Source: Leuctra nigra (taxonomy: Eukaryota; Arthropoda; Insecta; Plecoptera; Leuctridae). Taken from it: 64,000 nucleotides of DNA. The stretch spans positions 22,662,345 through 22,726,344 of the forward strand of contig OW203762.1 in assembly GCA_934045905.1 (NCBI GenBank), written 5' to 3'. Below are positions 40,004-52,565 of this stretch, piece by piece (the first letter of the stretch is position 1; every line of letters begins with the position of its first letter). Position numbers and translations under genes: made by a program. Below the pieces are notes generated by a model, which was given only the letters and a program-made list of their open reading frames with translations, had not been told where the DNA came from and searched no databases.

Positions 40004-41643
40004 CGCGTGTAAAACTCCACAGGGGGAAAACCGCACGACAGAGCAAGAAAAATCGCCCCGTGTGATTGCAGCCTTACGCTGCAAAATCAAAATGATTTTA
40101 CATCATGTCACCTTTTTGACCAGGGGTCGACAGGTGATGCATAAAAAGTACATAAATCAAAACATTTTTAGTAAGGTTCGGCACGAGTTGAAATCGACGA
40201 TTTGTTACAGATAAAGAAATTAATTTATTTTCAACTCAAGAGACCAGAGTCATCGGAATTCTATTTCTCTCGAGTAGCAAGAATGAACCCAATTTAGACA
40301 AATTGCGTAATGTGTTTATGCAGATTTGGATTTTATTTTACAACACTGCGTAAGAGTTAGTGAGATTCAGTGTTCCAGAGTGGTCAGGTCGTCCAGCAGA
40401 AATGTAAATTCGCAGTCTTGTGTTTACTCTGGTACAGTGACGATTGTTTTGTGAATGTTTTGTGTCCTTGAGGTATAATAAGGATGGGCGGTAATAAGGG
40501 GAAACGTAAAGGTAAGAAGAAGAGGCATGTCCATGGCAACCTCATTGTTGGATGGTAAAATGTCATCACGCGATAGGAATACCGTTTTCCCGCCAAAATG
40601 TCCACTGAATAAAATTTCACACCTATTTATGTATGAAAACTTGCATTTTTGAGTGCAAAAAGTTTGTTTCGTCAACATAGATGTTGTTATTTTAAAATCT
40701 AATTTTTAATAAATTCAGTGAAAAACTTCGAATTGCATGAGCCATCAATTATTAAAAGTGCTTATTAGTAATTAATTATATCGACAGCTTATAAAAATTA
40801 TGTTCGCGTTTAGCCGTTTACACAGTAAATTTAGTGAACACTTACTTCTGGATAAAAGCTGTAGGTACGTAAAGCCCATGGCCTCCTTTCTTATCCAGTT
40901 TTTATCCATAACATTACTTCCGAATCCGTTGTTTGGTTGATCTTAGAAATTACTGCTAAAACAATCAGCAACAATCAAACAATATTGCGAGCACATGCGA
41001 GCAATAAATTACATTGTTTTCATTTTGTTGGTCAACTTACCTATCTTTGATTGGAACGCAAAGTCTCTCATATATCATACAAGGCAACACAATTATACTT
41101 TAAAATTCGTAATTAAAGATAATTTGATATCAATAAATTTGATAATCGCAAATAATAAAAACTATATATTTGTAAGCAGCATTGAAAAAAAAATCACCTA
41201 GCATATTAAAATAGTCTAATTAAACGATGTATTACACTCGATGAACTAATTAATAATGCATTATTTTTCTATTTCCCTCCTTATGGACCATATTCTCGGA
41301 AGTTTAAAAGGCAACAGTCATTCACGACTCACCAGTGGTGTTGTTTACAGAACTGGAGGCGATTTATGACATTGTTTAGATTTCATGTCTAGCTCGACTG
41401 TTTGTTTGTATACGTGACATGAGAATATTACTATTTTATATATGTTATACACGGCAAAAGCCATTATCATCGTTTCTAAATTTTCTGCGAGTCCTGTCGA
41501 CTCTTAAGTCTCTTTTTCATATTTCACTCACTTTCCTAGCACTTCTTTTCTCTTCACTTCACTGTTTTACGAACCCTTTCACTTGCTATCAGTGGCCCTT
41601 TTGCCTCGTCGCATCCCGGGCCTTATCAGTCTATAATCATGTT

Positions 41644-44600
41644 TCATATCGACACGAGCGACGGAGCCACTGACCCGGAGTCTCTAACGAGGCGCAGGAA
41701 CTCGGCGAAGGCGGCGAAGGCGTCCTGGATGTCCGCCACTGTGTCCTGGTTGAGCAGGACGCCGCTCAGTGGCGGGGCGTCGGGGGCGCCGCCGCGACGG
41801 AGGCGATCGACCTCCGCCTCCGCGCGCTGACGACGGGCGACCTCCTCGTCGTAGCACGTCGACAGCGTCCGCAACTCTGCCTGGACCTCCTCCACGCGCT
41901 TGCGCATCAAATCCAGGCTCTCCTCGCTGGAAAATCACAAGTTTCTTTACATTTTAATCGTTTTTGTTAGAAGCTTTGACGAGTGTCATATTTTTTTAAA
42001 ATATCACGTCTACCATATTATTATGTTTGGATGAAAAATTGGGTTTTGGCCAAGATCTTATGTAGTACCTACTAACTGGCCCACGAGATAAAGTTATAAG
42101 AGACTCTATATATTTAGGATATCAATGCAAATTGTATTGAAGTGTTTTTAAACTTTTGTGGTTGAAAGATGTCTATATTCACTCGAAATTAGTTCGGTTT
42201 CTAGGCCAAAAACTCATACTTCTGGGTAGATTTCAAGTGGGCTTTAAATATCCCGATAATTAAACCTGAAGATGAAGAAGATAAAACCACGATAAAACCA
42301 AACCGGAATAAATAACCGAGATAGTCAAAATAAAAATTAGCCAAAATAATTTCAAAAGACAGTGTTGACAACATTGTTGACAACAATGAATTCTTCAAAA
42401 GCACCATATTGTTTCCATGGAAACAATACAATTTCATTGTTGACGTGTGAGAATCTCGGATGTCATTGTTGTCAGTACTTTGTCGATTCTGCATACAATG
42501 CACGGACGTACATGTTGGCGTCGTCTGAACTGGAGGCGGACGGAGGCGGCGTCGCGGCGAGGTACGGCGGCTCATCCAGAAGACGCTGCTCCATGAGACT
42601 AGTTCCAGACGTCGCCTCCAGAGGGCTCACTCGCGCTCTGCAACACAAGTCAATGTCATTAGCATCACAATGCGGACACCACTTCTCTGACAACTTTGAA
42701 AAGCAGTTCACAAGCAGTTCACAGACAACTTTCAAAAGAAGTTACAAATGTAATATCTAACATGAGAAATTAAAACCATTTATAGATTCTATTTGTAGTT
42801 ATAGAACAATTGAAGAAGAGGTTTACAATCGTAAGTGTAGATACAGCGGACATTTACCTACTGAGTTTTTATAATTTCTCAACATTCAGAGTAGTTTTTT
42901 TTTCAATAGTTCCGTCAAGAATAAGTTATTTCATTATCTACTGATATTGGAGCGAGTGTCTGCTCAAATCTCTTCAGTGCCTTGAACCGTCTGCTAGCAC
43001 TGAAGAAGGTATTTGGACCTACCCAGGACGAGGTCGAGCGTATCCCGGGACTCTGTCTGGAGGCGGCGTCGACGTCGACGTCGTCATCGGACGCCGCCTG
43101 ACAGTGCGCAGGCGCGAGCGTGCTTCCCGACGCTCCAGCTGCGATCTTGTGAGGCGATGTGTGGACTGCTGAGGATTGTCCACGGACAACCAGCGGTACT
43201 GAAATACGATTCACGAAATTAGTTTCCTGACCTGTAGAGGAACATTGTGTCTAGTTGATATTCAACAGAAGCTTCTTGAACATTAACATTGACTAAAATT
43301 TAGTAGAAATTAGGAGAATATAGGTTATGATTTGGCTTGACCACGTACTACCTGCATAATTCATATCATTTCAGATTCTTCTATTATAAATAATATAATT
43401 AAAATTATTGTACCATTTTTGGGGGGATTGGCAGATCCCTTTTAAAATCCTAAACTAAAAGTTTTAAAGTTCCACATTTCCGGAAATCGCCCAATAATGG
43501 TTCAAATCAAGGATTGTAAAATATGCGTACCTATAAAATAACATATTTTATACTATAGGTTCTTGGGTTCAAATGGTTTAATGTGCATTATCCAATGAAA
43601 TACCTTTCATTCACAAGGATAGAGTGCAACATATATATCGGTATAGTCAGAGCAAAGCCAAATGGTCAGAGTTATCAGCTGTTCCACGCACCTGGTTGTT
43701 ATTGTTATTATTGTCGTTGTCGTCGTTCTGGTTGAGCTGGCGCATGATGAGCTTGTTGAGCGTGTGGGCGACGGCGTTGACGCGGAGGTCGACGACAGAC
43801 AGCCAGGTGTTGGTCTTGAGCGCCGCCAACACGACGCCAGCTGCCACGTCCGTCAGCCCGCAGTTCTGAGCGTCGAGGGCTGGAATCAATAAGAACACGT
43901 GAGCTTGTAGACGGCGTTGACGCGGAGGTCGACGACGGTCTTGAGCGCCGTCAAGACCGCTCTTCTCTTCATGAGTAGTACATAATCCGACTGTTTGAGA
44001 AAGGAGCAACTCCGTGATGGTTTAAAAGTCATTCTCACCCTTGAACCACCGATGGTCGGCGACCTCCTCTAGGATCTGCAGGAAGCCGGCGTCGCCGAGC
44101 TGCGTGTTGTGATTGAGAGTGAGACGCTGGACGCCGCTCGACGCCGGCGTCTGGACCTCCTGATCGCGCAAGCTCTGCTTCCACACGTCGTTGTACAGCA
44201 TCAGCTTCTGGTACTGAAGTCATCAGAGGAACTCATCATTGACCAACATTGTCCGGAAGGAGCCATCGCACTCATTGAAATCTGAATAATATCAGGTGCT
44301 AATCACATTTTACTGGTGTGTGTAACGTTCCACTGCTCTACAACTAGGTTAATGGTGACGATGAATGTGTATCATGATGATAAGGATTGACGGTGGGAAG
44401 GAGGTAGTTGTAACATATTAGTTCAAACCTTCAGTATGCCTCTCAAATGAGAGACACCATTAAAAAACCTCATTCAGGACTCAGGATGAAGGGCAGTCCC
44501 GGGAATCGAACCCGTGACGTACCCGTATTGCTACATAGCAGTGTTTTCTGCGGATGTCAGTACATGAATGTCGAAGATGAGTCCCATCTTCTCTACTTTC

Positions 44601-45442
44601 GACTGAAGATCTGCCGAGTGTGTTGCGTACAAACCTGGAGTAACCCCGCGATAGATCTCGCACTCTTCTCCGTGACGCCGCACACAGAGAGATCCAGCGA
44701 CAAGATGTGAGGCAGCATCTTCACTGATCTGCAGATCACTTTCACACCCTCATCCCCGATACTGCTGAGATGAAACGACAAGCTTTCTAGAGCTGTGCAC
44801 TTGCTGATGCCCTGAGACCATGTGAAAATACGTTGAAGATTATGAGAAGGAATACCGTAATTTGAACAAAAACATGTTCTTTGAACAAATGTAAACAAAT
44901 TATGAAATCGCATTGTTTACGACCGTTCACCAGAGCTATAGAGCAGCGCTAAAGCTCTAGAGCTTCATTTTACCTACTTTATTTGTAGCAAAAAGTACCT
45001 ATTTAACACTTACTTTAGCGAGTTCCTCTACATAACTCAGTCCAAGCGGCAGACCCTCCAACTCCAGATTGGTCAGAACTCTGGACGCCGCCAAGCAACC
45101 TGTCAGCGAGTTGACCAACATCTTCATGACGTATCTCGTGTACAAGACAGGTCTTCTGGAGCAACTCCTAGCTCGCACTTCAGTGTCCGCATTCTCCAAC
45201 AACGTCGAATTGTCCGCACTTCTTACCGCGATGAAGCGAAGACTCCTGTCTTGACGCAAAGCCTTCAAGATCGTCGTCCAGTCCTCGACCTTGACACGGT
45301 CACCGTAGAAGTCAAGACAGTTTCGAGAGAGATGGGCTTTGACGGAATACAACGGAATTGCACCTCTCAATTCGCAGAGGTCATGATAGTGGAGACGAAA
45401 TGTGTGTCGGTTCTTTTTACGTTCCTCAACTGTAGGCAACAT
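41644..45442 (-). CDS. CEP78: CEP78 homologue, centrosomal LRR protein
   Basis: Seven exons on the minus strand join in phase: 45442-45014, 44811-44635, 44213-44039, 43879-43692, 43198-43023, 42637-42479 and 41926-41644, giving 528 residues. The N-terminus (FRLHYHDLCELRGAIPL, LDFYGDRVKVEDW) and the leucine-rich repeats (LSSIGDEGVKVICRSVK; CGLTDVAAGVVLAALKTNT) follow vertebrate CEP78 in order, as does the later YRWLS block. The last exon encodes a coiled coil (RVEEVQAELRTL) and QDAFAAFAEFLRLVRDSG, the CEP78 C-terminal coil and following helix. Family knowledge: CEP78 sits at the distal end of mother centrioles and controls cilium formation and centriole duplication. The protein is shorter than vertebrate CEP78 (about 700 residues), lacking its long tail. 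The donor of exon 6 is uncertain (GTACTG at 42478 or GTATGC about 17 bases earlier in the transcript; both are in phase). Confidence 0.88.
43902..43950. repeat. Partial duplicate of CEP78 exon 4 within the next intron
   Basis: The block GACGGCGTTGACGCGGAGGT and neighbours, ending GGTCTTGAGCGCCG, copies exon sequence 43750-43825 but lacks 16 bases (AGACAGCCAGGTGTTG) and a further short piece. It lies in the 159-bp intron between exons 3 and 4. Confidence 0.8.
44487..44540 (-). repeat. tRNA-like / SINE fragment in CEP78 intron 2
   Basis: On the minus strand GGTACGTCACGGGTTCGATT and CCCGGGACTGCCC resemble a tRNA T-arm (B box GGTTCGATTCC). No complete cloverleaf is present, so this is a SINE or tRNA fragment of a family different from the one at 20848. 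Confidence 0.45.
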
Positions 45443-45857
45443 TTTAGCGAGCTAATTCAAAACTTACATTAGAAAAAGAACGAGTGTTACTATCTGTCAA
45501 CTGAAACAAATGCACGTGCAATCCGGAAGGCACTGACACACGACCAACCACCTGCATGAAACAACACAACTGACGAGGGTTATGTGAACTGCGAGTGAAG
45601 TATTATTGGTCGATGACTGACAGAGCGAGACGCTCGCCAGTTTCTGGTTACACGCATTATTATTAATCCATACTAGGTAATGCCAGGTGTATTTTAACGG
45701 TGCCTCGTGAGAGAGGATTACATGAATGAATACGTGTGCTTGTTTTATTATCGATTGTTTATTGAAAAGGCGACGCATCATGTCATGTGGGAATATAGAA
45801 ATGACACAATACATTTAATTACATTACAAGCTCATAACTATATAATTATTTATTATA

Positions 45858-45898
45858 CTAGGAAAACGCTCAGTGTAACGCGTTGATAAGCGAGCACC
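45858..45898. repeat. Dispersed 40-bp repeat, copy 2
   Basis: Near-identical to 16810-16850 (one substitution seen, GATAAGCGAGCAC for GATGAGCGAGCAC), inverted relative to 59064-59104. Confidence 0.6.
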
Positions 45899-46988
45899 GA
45901 CGTGCAACATCTCCAACCAAACACGATCCACTCAATGAAAGATAACTAGTACTTGGTACAGCATTACTGATTTTCATTGGATCTTTCCAACTATAAACTC
46001 TGAAACAATTACATGAGAATGCACCATGAAATTGGTATTTTTCGATCAAACTCTTCTGAAAGCGATTTAAAATGTGTAAAATTTTGGTTTGAACTAACCA
46101 ACCAATCGAAAGAATTCAGAGTATTTCCAAAAAATTGGGGTATGTTACCCCCAGAGAAGGTCCGTAACATTATTGTGTGCAAAAACGGTGCGACCAGTAC
46201 TAGAGCGGTTATGACAAAAAACACATAAAAAAACAGAGGTCCGTGCCAAAAGAGCGAAAAAGAGACTCTCGTTCGCTCACTCAATAAAATATTCAGTAGA
46301 TACAAACATTACGAGGAAAAATGGATTCTTCATTTTTGGGGGCTCATGTCCATTTTATCGATTTTAAGTTGAACATTTTTTGAATTGCAATTTGCCTGAA
46401 TTGAAGAAATACGTTGAAGTATTTTCTGACAATAACGGACAATTATGTTTGTTTACATGTTTAATTACTTTTAATTGAGCTCACCTCAAGAATTAGAGAA
46501 ATAAACATCACGCCTTCTTTCTATGAGGTACAGATTGCAATTGTGTTGTGTCATACAGGACAGGATCGCCACTTGTAAACAAATTATTATGGCATTTCGA
46601 GAAAATCCCCCACGATAGATGAGGTCAAGAAATGTTGTTTTCTTGGAAATAGAACCAATAACATGACATGATAATGCCTATCATCTTATATGAATAAACC
46701 TCAACATTTTCCTCATCAATGACGTAGCAGTGGATGAAGACACAATTATATCGATGAGCTAACTATAGAGCAGTGATCTTGATCTTTCAGTAACCAACCA
46801 AAAAATGAAAACTATCCAAACTGAAAAATTGAAAATCAAAACTGAGTTCAGTTTTGATTTTGATTAAAACTGACTTCTAATGACACTTTCCCGAATATGT
46901 TTTTGAAGTATTTTTGAAGTTAATGCGCAGGTCATACCGTGCGACCAATCCGAGGGGCTAACAACTAATAGTTTTGGTGTATACCTGA

Positions 46989-47412
46989 TTTAAGATTTCC
47001 GAAGATTTCTAAGATTTCATAAGATTTCCGAGATTTCAAAGAGTTCCAAAGGTTTCGAAAGATTTTCTAAGATTTCCGAAGATTTTCCAGATTTCAAAGA
47101 TTTCCCAGATTTCCTAAGATTTCTAAAGATTTCCGAAGATTTCTGAGATTTCAAAGATTTCCCAGATTTCAAAGATGTCCAAAGATTTCAATGATTTCCT
47201 AAAATTTCAAAGATATTTAATGATTTCCGCAGATTTCCGCAGATTTCCAAGATTTTACGAGATTCCCAAGATTTCACGAGATTCCCGTGATTTCACAAGA
47301 TTCCCAAGATTTCAAAGATTTCCTGTGATTTTCAACGATTTCAAAAGATTTCCTATGATTGACTCATATTTTAAAGATTTCCAAGATTTCCAAAGATTTC
47401 CAAAGATTTCCA
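46989..47412. repeat. Degenerate minisatellite of AAGATTTCC units
   Basis: About 420 bp of variants of AGATTTCCAA / AGATTTCCGA in tandem, period about 9-13 bases. It creates a spurious open frame rich in Phe, Arg and Asp on the plus strand (47175-47624). Confidence 0.85.
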
Positions 47413-48183
47413 CGTTTAAAAAGTTTATAAAGTTCACACGTGAATTGCAGTGGTGGTACATAATAAACCATTACAATGCAAAGACTTTTCAGAAAAATTT
47501 CTCGTACTCGCAGTTTCTTGGACCACTGAAGATTTCAATGTATCTAAGAAAATGCAAGAATACACAAATTATAGGTAGGTACCTTATATTTACAAAAATA
47601 TTCCAAGAAAGCATCGCCAAATAGCAATTGATTGTCCCAAATTATCTCTAGCAAAATATTAAAATAGTTTTTAACAACCTCCAAGCCAAAATAGGAACAA
47701 ATGTCACTCTCTAGGATGCACTACAAGACATTTGCAGTGATCGAGGTCCATAGGACCATGATGATGATTTTGATGATTTCGATTATTTGATTGATGATTT
47801 CTTTACTATGATACCTATGCATACCTAATGATACCTAAACAACATAAATCCAATTTATTTTTAATGAAACCAATGGACCGATCTTGCTGAAAATCATGAT
47901 GTCACGTCACCACTCACCAAACAGGTAAGGTAGGTATGTGAAAAAATAAGCCTGATCCGTGAAAATTCGTTTGACATTTAATGCGAAAGAAAAAGACAAA
48001 AAATCAGAGATTCAAGCCATAAGTTTCAAGTCAAAGCTCAAAGCTCAAAATCACAAAGCTCAACATTCGACCTTCACGAGCGGCAATCCCCAATGTGATT
48101 CCCCATAAGCATGCATTTCTAATCTTAATCGCGCCGGTCAAGGGGCAGTTTTGTCATTATCTTTATCGGATGGCATCGACTGC

Positions 48184-48233
48184 TATATAAAGGGACTACC
48201 TTGTGGTGGGTGCATCAAGCAGCGACCTCAGTT
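48184..48233 (+). promoter_or_regulatory. TATA promoter of the Reeler gene
   Basis: TATATAAA at 48184-48191. An initiator-like TCA lies about 33 bp downstream (A at 48217) and a better TCAGTT at 48228-48233. The ATG follows at 48260, giving a short leader of about 30-45 bases. Confidence 0.65.
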
Positions 48234-48259
48234 GGTGCAGTCAAGAAGTCACTTTTACG

Positions 48260-51156
48260 ATGAGAAATATCCAGTAAGTACAAACATTAATAACTTGTCT
48301 TCCTCTAGTGTGTTTTGATCATTAGGATGCGATCTTTTTTTAATAGAGAAGTGCTTTAATTCTTCTTCTTCTTCTTCTTCTTCTACCCGCAAAGATTGGG
48401 CTAAAAGCCCTCTCCGTCCTCAATGTGCAGCCCATCTTTTCCTCGCGCCTGCCCTTCGGTTCATAGTGAAGGGCCCATTTGGGAATTCTCTTATTTGACA
48501 TCCTTTCTACATGGTCGGCCCATCTTCTCCTGTAAGCTGATATATATTCTTACTGATTTCCTTCATTCCCAATTCGGCCCTTATACCCTCATTCCTGATC
48601 TTATCTAACAAACAACACCCTTTTACCCTTACACCCAACACCCTGCTTTAATTCAAAATACAGAAAATTAAAATTAAATAAGTTTAGCAAGGCAGTGGTG
48701 ACGGAACAAACCGTCACAACTGCCTTGATATCACTTGATGGTTCCGAAAACGTCCACAATAAATACGTTTATTTTATCAAGCAAGCAGAGCGAGCGTCTC
48801 CACTTCAAACTTATGGCTCTCTCTGCTTTTTTGTATGTTTGTCTATGTGTTCGTTATTCATCTCAATGCCAAAGAAAGTAACGGATCAGGCCGATTTTTG
48901 TACAAAACTTATATTACTATCATGTTTGGTGACATACAAATTTTCAGCAAGATCGGTCCATTGGTTTCATTGGAAATTGGATTTATGTTGTTAGATATCA
49001 TTAGGTAGTACCTATGCATAGAGGTATCATAGCAACGAAATCTTATACCATACTTATACTTACGAAAGTGTATAAAATACCTACATGGACATTAACACTG
49101 CAGTTTCTGTAGTAGGTACCTACCTACTTTACCAAGCATCACACTTTTTAGCCAGTAATGTTTTGAAGCAGTCGACATTAATGAAATTGAATTAATAAAA
49201 AACAAACGAATACTCTGGAGTAACTTTTTCGTGGTAAACTTACTTGACACGCTTAATTTTCGTTTACTGCCTTCTTCTAGTGATGACGGGGCACTTTGAT
49301 TACAATCCTATGAGTGTGCTTTAAAAAATCAGAACCACTAGAATGTTCCAAAGATCTTTACTAAATTATCAAAGCAACACAATTCACGATATAATTTCAA
49401 ACACTACATCGCCCCCCCCCCCCCCCCTAACACCGTCAAGCACTGCTCTAACTCCTCTCACCGCTCTAACACCGTCCGGACTTCTCTCTCGTTCTCATAC
49501 CACCGACTTGATTGAATTCCAGGTTGTGCTTGGCGGTGGCATGTTTGTTTGCTGCGGTGTTCGCGGCTCCACACACCGGGACCGGGTCTACAGTCCCTCT
49601 CAGTGTCTCACACAACACGTCTGTGTTGGAGAGCGTGTGTCGGGACTTGTTGCCCCGACATGGGTCCCACAGTCCCCTCCCGGGCCCGGCGCCCTACGTC
49701 ATCGCATTGTCCCAGACGACGGCGAGAGCGGGAGACGCCATTCAGCGTGAGTACATCGAAGTATTGATTGGACATCGATTTGGTTCAATACTTTGCTTAT
49801 ATTTTTGTCAAATCGACTTATCAATATGTCAAATTTTACATGTCAAATGTCAAATTTTCAGTTTTTCTATATGTATCTAATTACATATTATATAAATACA
49901 ACTTTAGGAAATTTTTTGAAAATATTAGCCAACTGTGGAATTCGAACCCTCCAGTGCTCCATAAATCGATATTCTAAAATCAAGTACTATTATACATTGA
50001 TTGACTATAATAAAAAATAATTAAATATTCCAAAAATTAAACAGATTTCTGAACAACACTTTAGGTATATTAGAAGCTTACTTTTAGAAGTAGGTATACA
50101 TTGTTGTGAATTTTCATAACAGCCACATGTCCTCTACTGACTGTTCCAGTGACCATCACCGGAGAGAGCTCGACTGAGTTCCTCGGGGTCATCATCCAGG
50201 GACGTCACGAGGATGTTCCTGTGGGTCAGTTCGCTCCCTCGGGACCCAACACTCCTCCCATCACGCTGACAAACTGCACAGGCATCGATGTAAGCTTTAC
50301 ATTCAGAGCTGTTTTACAACAATCTTAGATGTCGAATTCAAATCAATGCAATGTACAGCAATATTATGGCAGTAATACCATTATAATGTAGACATAACTG
50401 TTGGTTATCAATGTGCTCTTGTATTGAGACTGAAGAATTGAGCAAGTCGGCTCAGGCAGATTGCATTCCGGATGCTCGGGTTCGATTCCTGTATTCGTCT
50501 TTACTGACTGAGATATTTTCTTCGTTGTTCCCTGAATAATGGCAGATTCTGGAAAGATTTCCAACTGATGGACCACGGCCTCCTTTCCACCGTCCATCCT
50601 TACCTATTCCATCATTTCTCCGTCGCCATTAGCCTAGTTGTAGAATGGTGTGACGTTAAATACCCGTACAAATATTAAAATCTCTTTATTTTTCAGACCA
50701 CTGCGAGTTACATCAGCCGTCAGCCAATCAGCCAGCTTATTCTGAGTTACACTGTTCCTGACGTACCTTCTGTCGTCTTCAGGTAAGTGACATCATGTGA
50801 CATACCTACATGGAATGATGGAATGGTGTTTATGATGTAGTGTGGCAGTCCGCCTTGTTCAAATTGTCCGCAAATGACAAGCAAAATCAGATGAAATAGA
50901 TAAAATAGATATAAGATAATACGAAATTAATTAGATTATGTACCTATTTAACAATTACATGTTTTAAATATTAAGTAATTTGTATTGGTATAAATTCATC
51001 GATTTCCTATAGTAACAAAGTGCTTTTCATTAGTGTTTAATTAAAATGTGAAATTGTATTGACTGGTGTCTTAATATTTGTTGCAGAGCTACGTTTGTTA
51101 AGAACTTCGCTGAGTTCTGGACCGGCGTGGAATCCGAGACATTGACAGTATCATGA
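48260..51156 (+). CDS. Secreted Reeler-domain 'putative defense protein'
   Basis: Five exons: 48260-48273, 49523-49746, 50150-50289, 50697-50782 and 51087-51156 (TGA). They join in phase to 177 residues. The first exon is only 14 bases (MRNIQ) and completes a signal peptide with exon 2 (LCLAVACLFAAVFAAP). The Reeler (Reelin N-terminal) fold follows from about residue 64: YVIALSQTTARAGDAIQ, GVIIQGRHEDVPVGQF, LTNCTGID, QLILSYTVP and FWTGVESETLTVS. The size matches insect single-domain Reeler proteins (noduler / Hdd11-like). Family knowledge: these are haemolymph proteins induced by bacteria, some of which bind microbial surfaces and promote nodulation. The role here is inferred from the family. 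AATAAA is at 51254-51259. A (CTT)n microsatellite and a dispersed repeat (48695-48990) lie in intron 1. Confidence 0.9.
48361..48384. repeat. (CTT)n microsatellite
   Basis: About eight CTT/TTC units in intron 1 of the Reeler gene. The neighbouring 48385-48600 looks like a repeat fragment without clear identity. Confidence 0.7.
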
Positions 51157-51624
51157 GGATGAGCTTTAAAAATATACAAATGTCGATCATAATTAATTAT
51201 TGACATTTTTCAATTGATTTATCTTCAAATGTAAATTCTGTGTAAACGATAACAATAAAACACTTCAAGTGTAAAATCTGTTCTCTTTCATTACTGTACC
51301 CTCTAATTTCTCAAACCACATCTCGAGCCTGATGATTAAACAAATCTTTTTATTACTTTGTGACCTTGACGTTGACCTAGAGTCGTGAGAGTTTTTCAAT
51401 TTATATATTTTGAACGATAATGACTTTTTATAATGTTTTTCTTAACAACATCATCATACTTCATTAGAATTGGAATTATTAATCTATTGTTGAGCAATAT
51501 TATATTTGTTAGGTAAGCAATGTGCTAGAAGAAATAAGCTCTTTTATACGGATAAAATGCATCTATCACCTTTATAACAATACGAAGATAAAATTAATTA
51601 CTTGAAAATGGTTTATAAATGGTT

Positions 51625-52003
51625 AAATAAATGGTTATAAATACATTGAAAGTCAAAAAATAAATCAACACAATCTATAGTATAAATATTGAAATCCAAT
51701 AATATTAACAATAATAATTACGTCCATAATTAATCAAATGAACAATTACAACATTGTGAATACATTGAAAATCAATAAACAAGTGCAAACGCTCATGTCT
51801 ACCAAATGTTATCGCATTTATTTTCTAGGAAGTAAACACGTCTGGAATGAATGAAATCTAATCTGGCTAGCCGTTAAAATTTATGACCTCCTCCAGCGTT
51901 TCACATGTCGCCACTTGGGAGTGGGGGGTGATTTCGCACGTCAGCTGTTTCAGCCAGCCCTTTAAAAAATAGGCCACAATCAAACGTGAATTCGCACCTT
52001 ATG
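51625..52003. repeat. 390-bp dispersed repeat, copy B
   Basis: Direct-orientation copy of 38695-39084, ending GTGAATTCGCACCTTA directly before another foldback. Confidence 0.85.
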
Positions 52004-52285
52004 GGTACTGGTTTCAGCTCGTTTGTTGACGCGGCAAGTTTGATTTAACCCGTAAATCCTATGGTGACGTCAACGCCCAACCAGCTTCTATTTTGGACCT
52101 CACCCTGAATTTTACTGAGGCCAAGAACGGCCTAAGGGACAACTGACGTCATAAGTTGGTATTTAATCACATAAACACAGGGTGAGGTCCAAAATAGAAG
52201 CTGGTTGGGCGATGACGTCACCATAGGATTTACGGGTTAAATCAAACTTGCCGCGTCAACTAACGAGCTGAAAACAGTACCCATA
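52000..52285. mobile_element. Foldback element with about 105-bp arms
   Basis: Left end TATGGGTACTGGTTTCAGCT and inverse right end AGCTGAAAACAGTACCCATA. The arms continue through AAGTTTGATTTAACCCGTAA and CCAACCAGCTTCTATTTTGG, with few mismatches, around a loop of about 70 bp. Contains TGACGTCA-type sequences in the arms. Confidence 0.8.
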
Positions 52286-52565
52286 ATGCTCAAGCTCAAG
52301 AGGTCAGACTTTCTGATCCAACATGGATGACTGTATTTCCATTCATTCGACTAAATTCGACTCAAGGTCATGCCCAGGTGCTTACGTCACAATGTTAAAA
52401 GGATAGGGAAACTGGGCGACCTGATCCAAAAAGGGTATGCAGCCACAATGTATAATCATGATAGATCTGGTCGCAAATAACATTGCTGTCTAAGTCACTT
52501 GTTGTGATGTTGACAAACGCTGTTTTTTCCGCCTGAATGGTAGTAGATATTTCAATGCGAGATTT

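Larger units (their letters stand above)
33278..41643. other. Gene-poor 8.4-kb stretch, repeat-rich
   Basis: It probably includes introns of the minus-strand gene ending at 32947. It holds the elements listed separately: foldbacks at 33493, 34505, 34872, 35992, 38347, 39097 and 39959, hAT elements at 36237 and 37403, and a dispersed repeat at 38695. At 35028 CAGTGGCGGACTGGCCCA looks like a single hAT end without its partner. No coding exon could be supported. Confidence 0.5.
45443..48180. other. Intergenic between CEP78 and the Reeler gene
   Basis: Contains the likely CEP78 promoter at its left edge, the 40-bp dispersed repeat at 45858-45898, a minisatellite at 46989-47412 and a diverged dispersed repeat near 47860-48010. 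No gene is supported. Confidence 0.5.
51260..52553. other. Intergenic with repeat copy B and a foldback
   Basis: After the Reeler poly(A) site: AT-rich DNA, the 390-bp repeat copy at 51625-52003 and the foldback at 52000-52285. No gene seen. Confidence 0.5.

Noticed and set aside
40483..40560. Possible plus-strand first exon MGGNKGKRKG with a GTAAG donor at 40512
   Set aside because: Only ten codons, no partner exon found downstream, and lysine-rich short ATG frames arise by chance.
49343..49767. Alternative frames at the Reeler exon 2
   Set aside because: They overlap the signal-peptide exon; the chosen frame gives an unbroken Reeler domain across four junctions.
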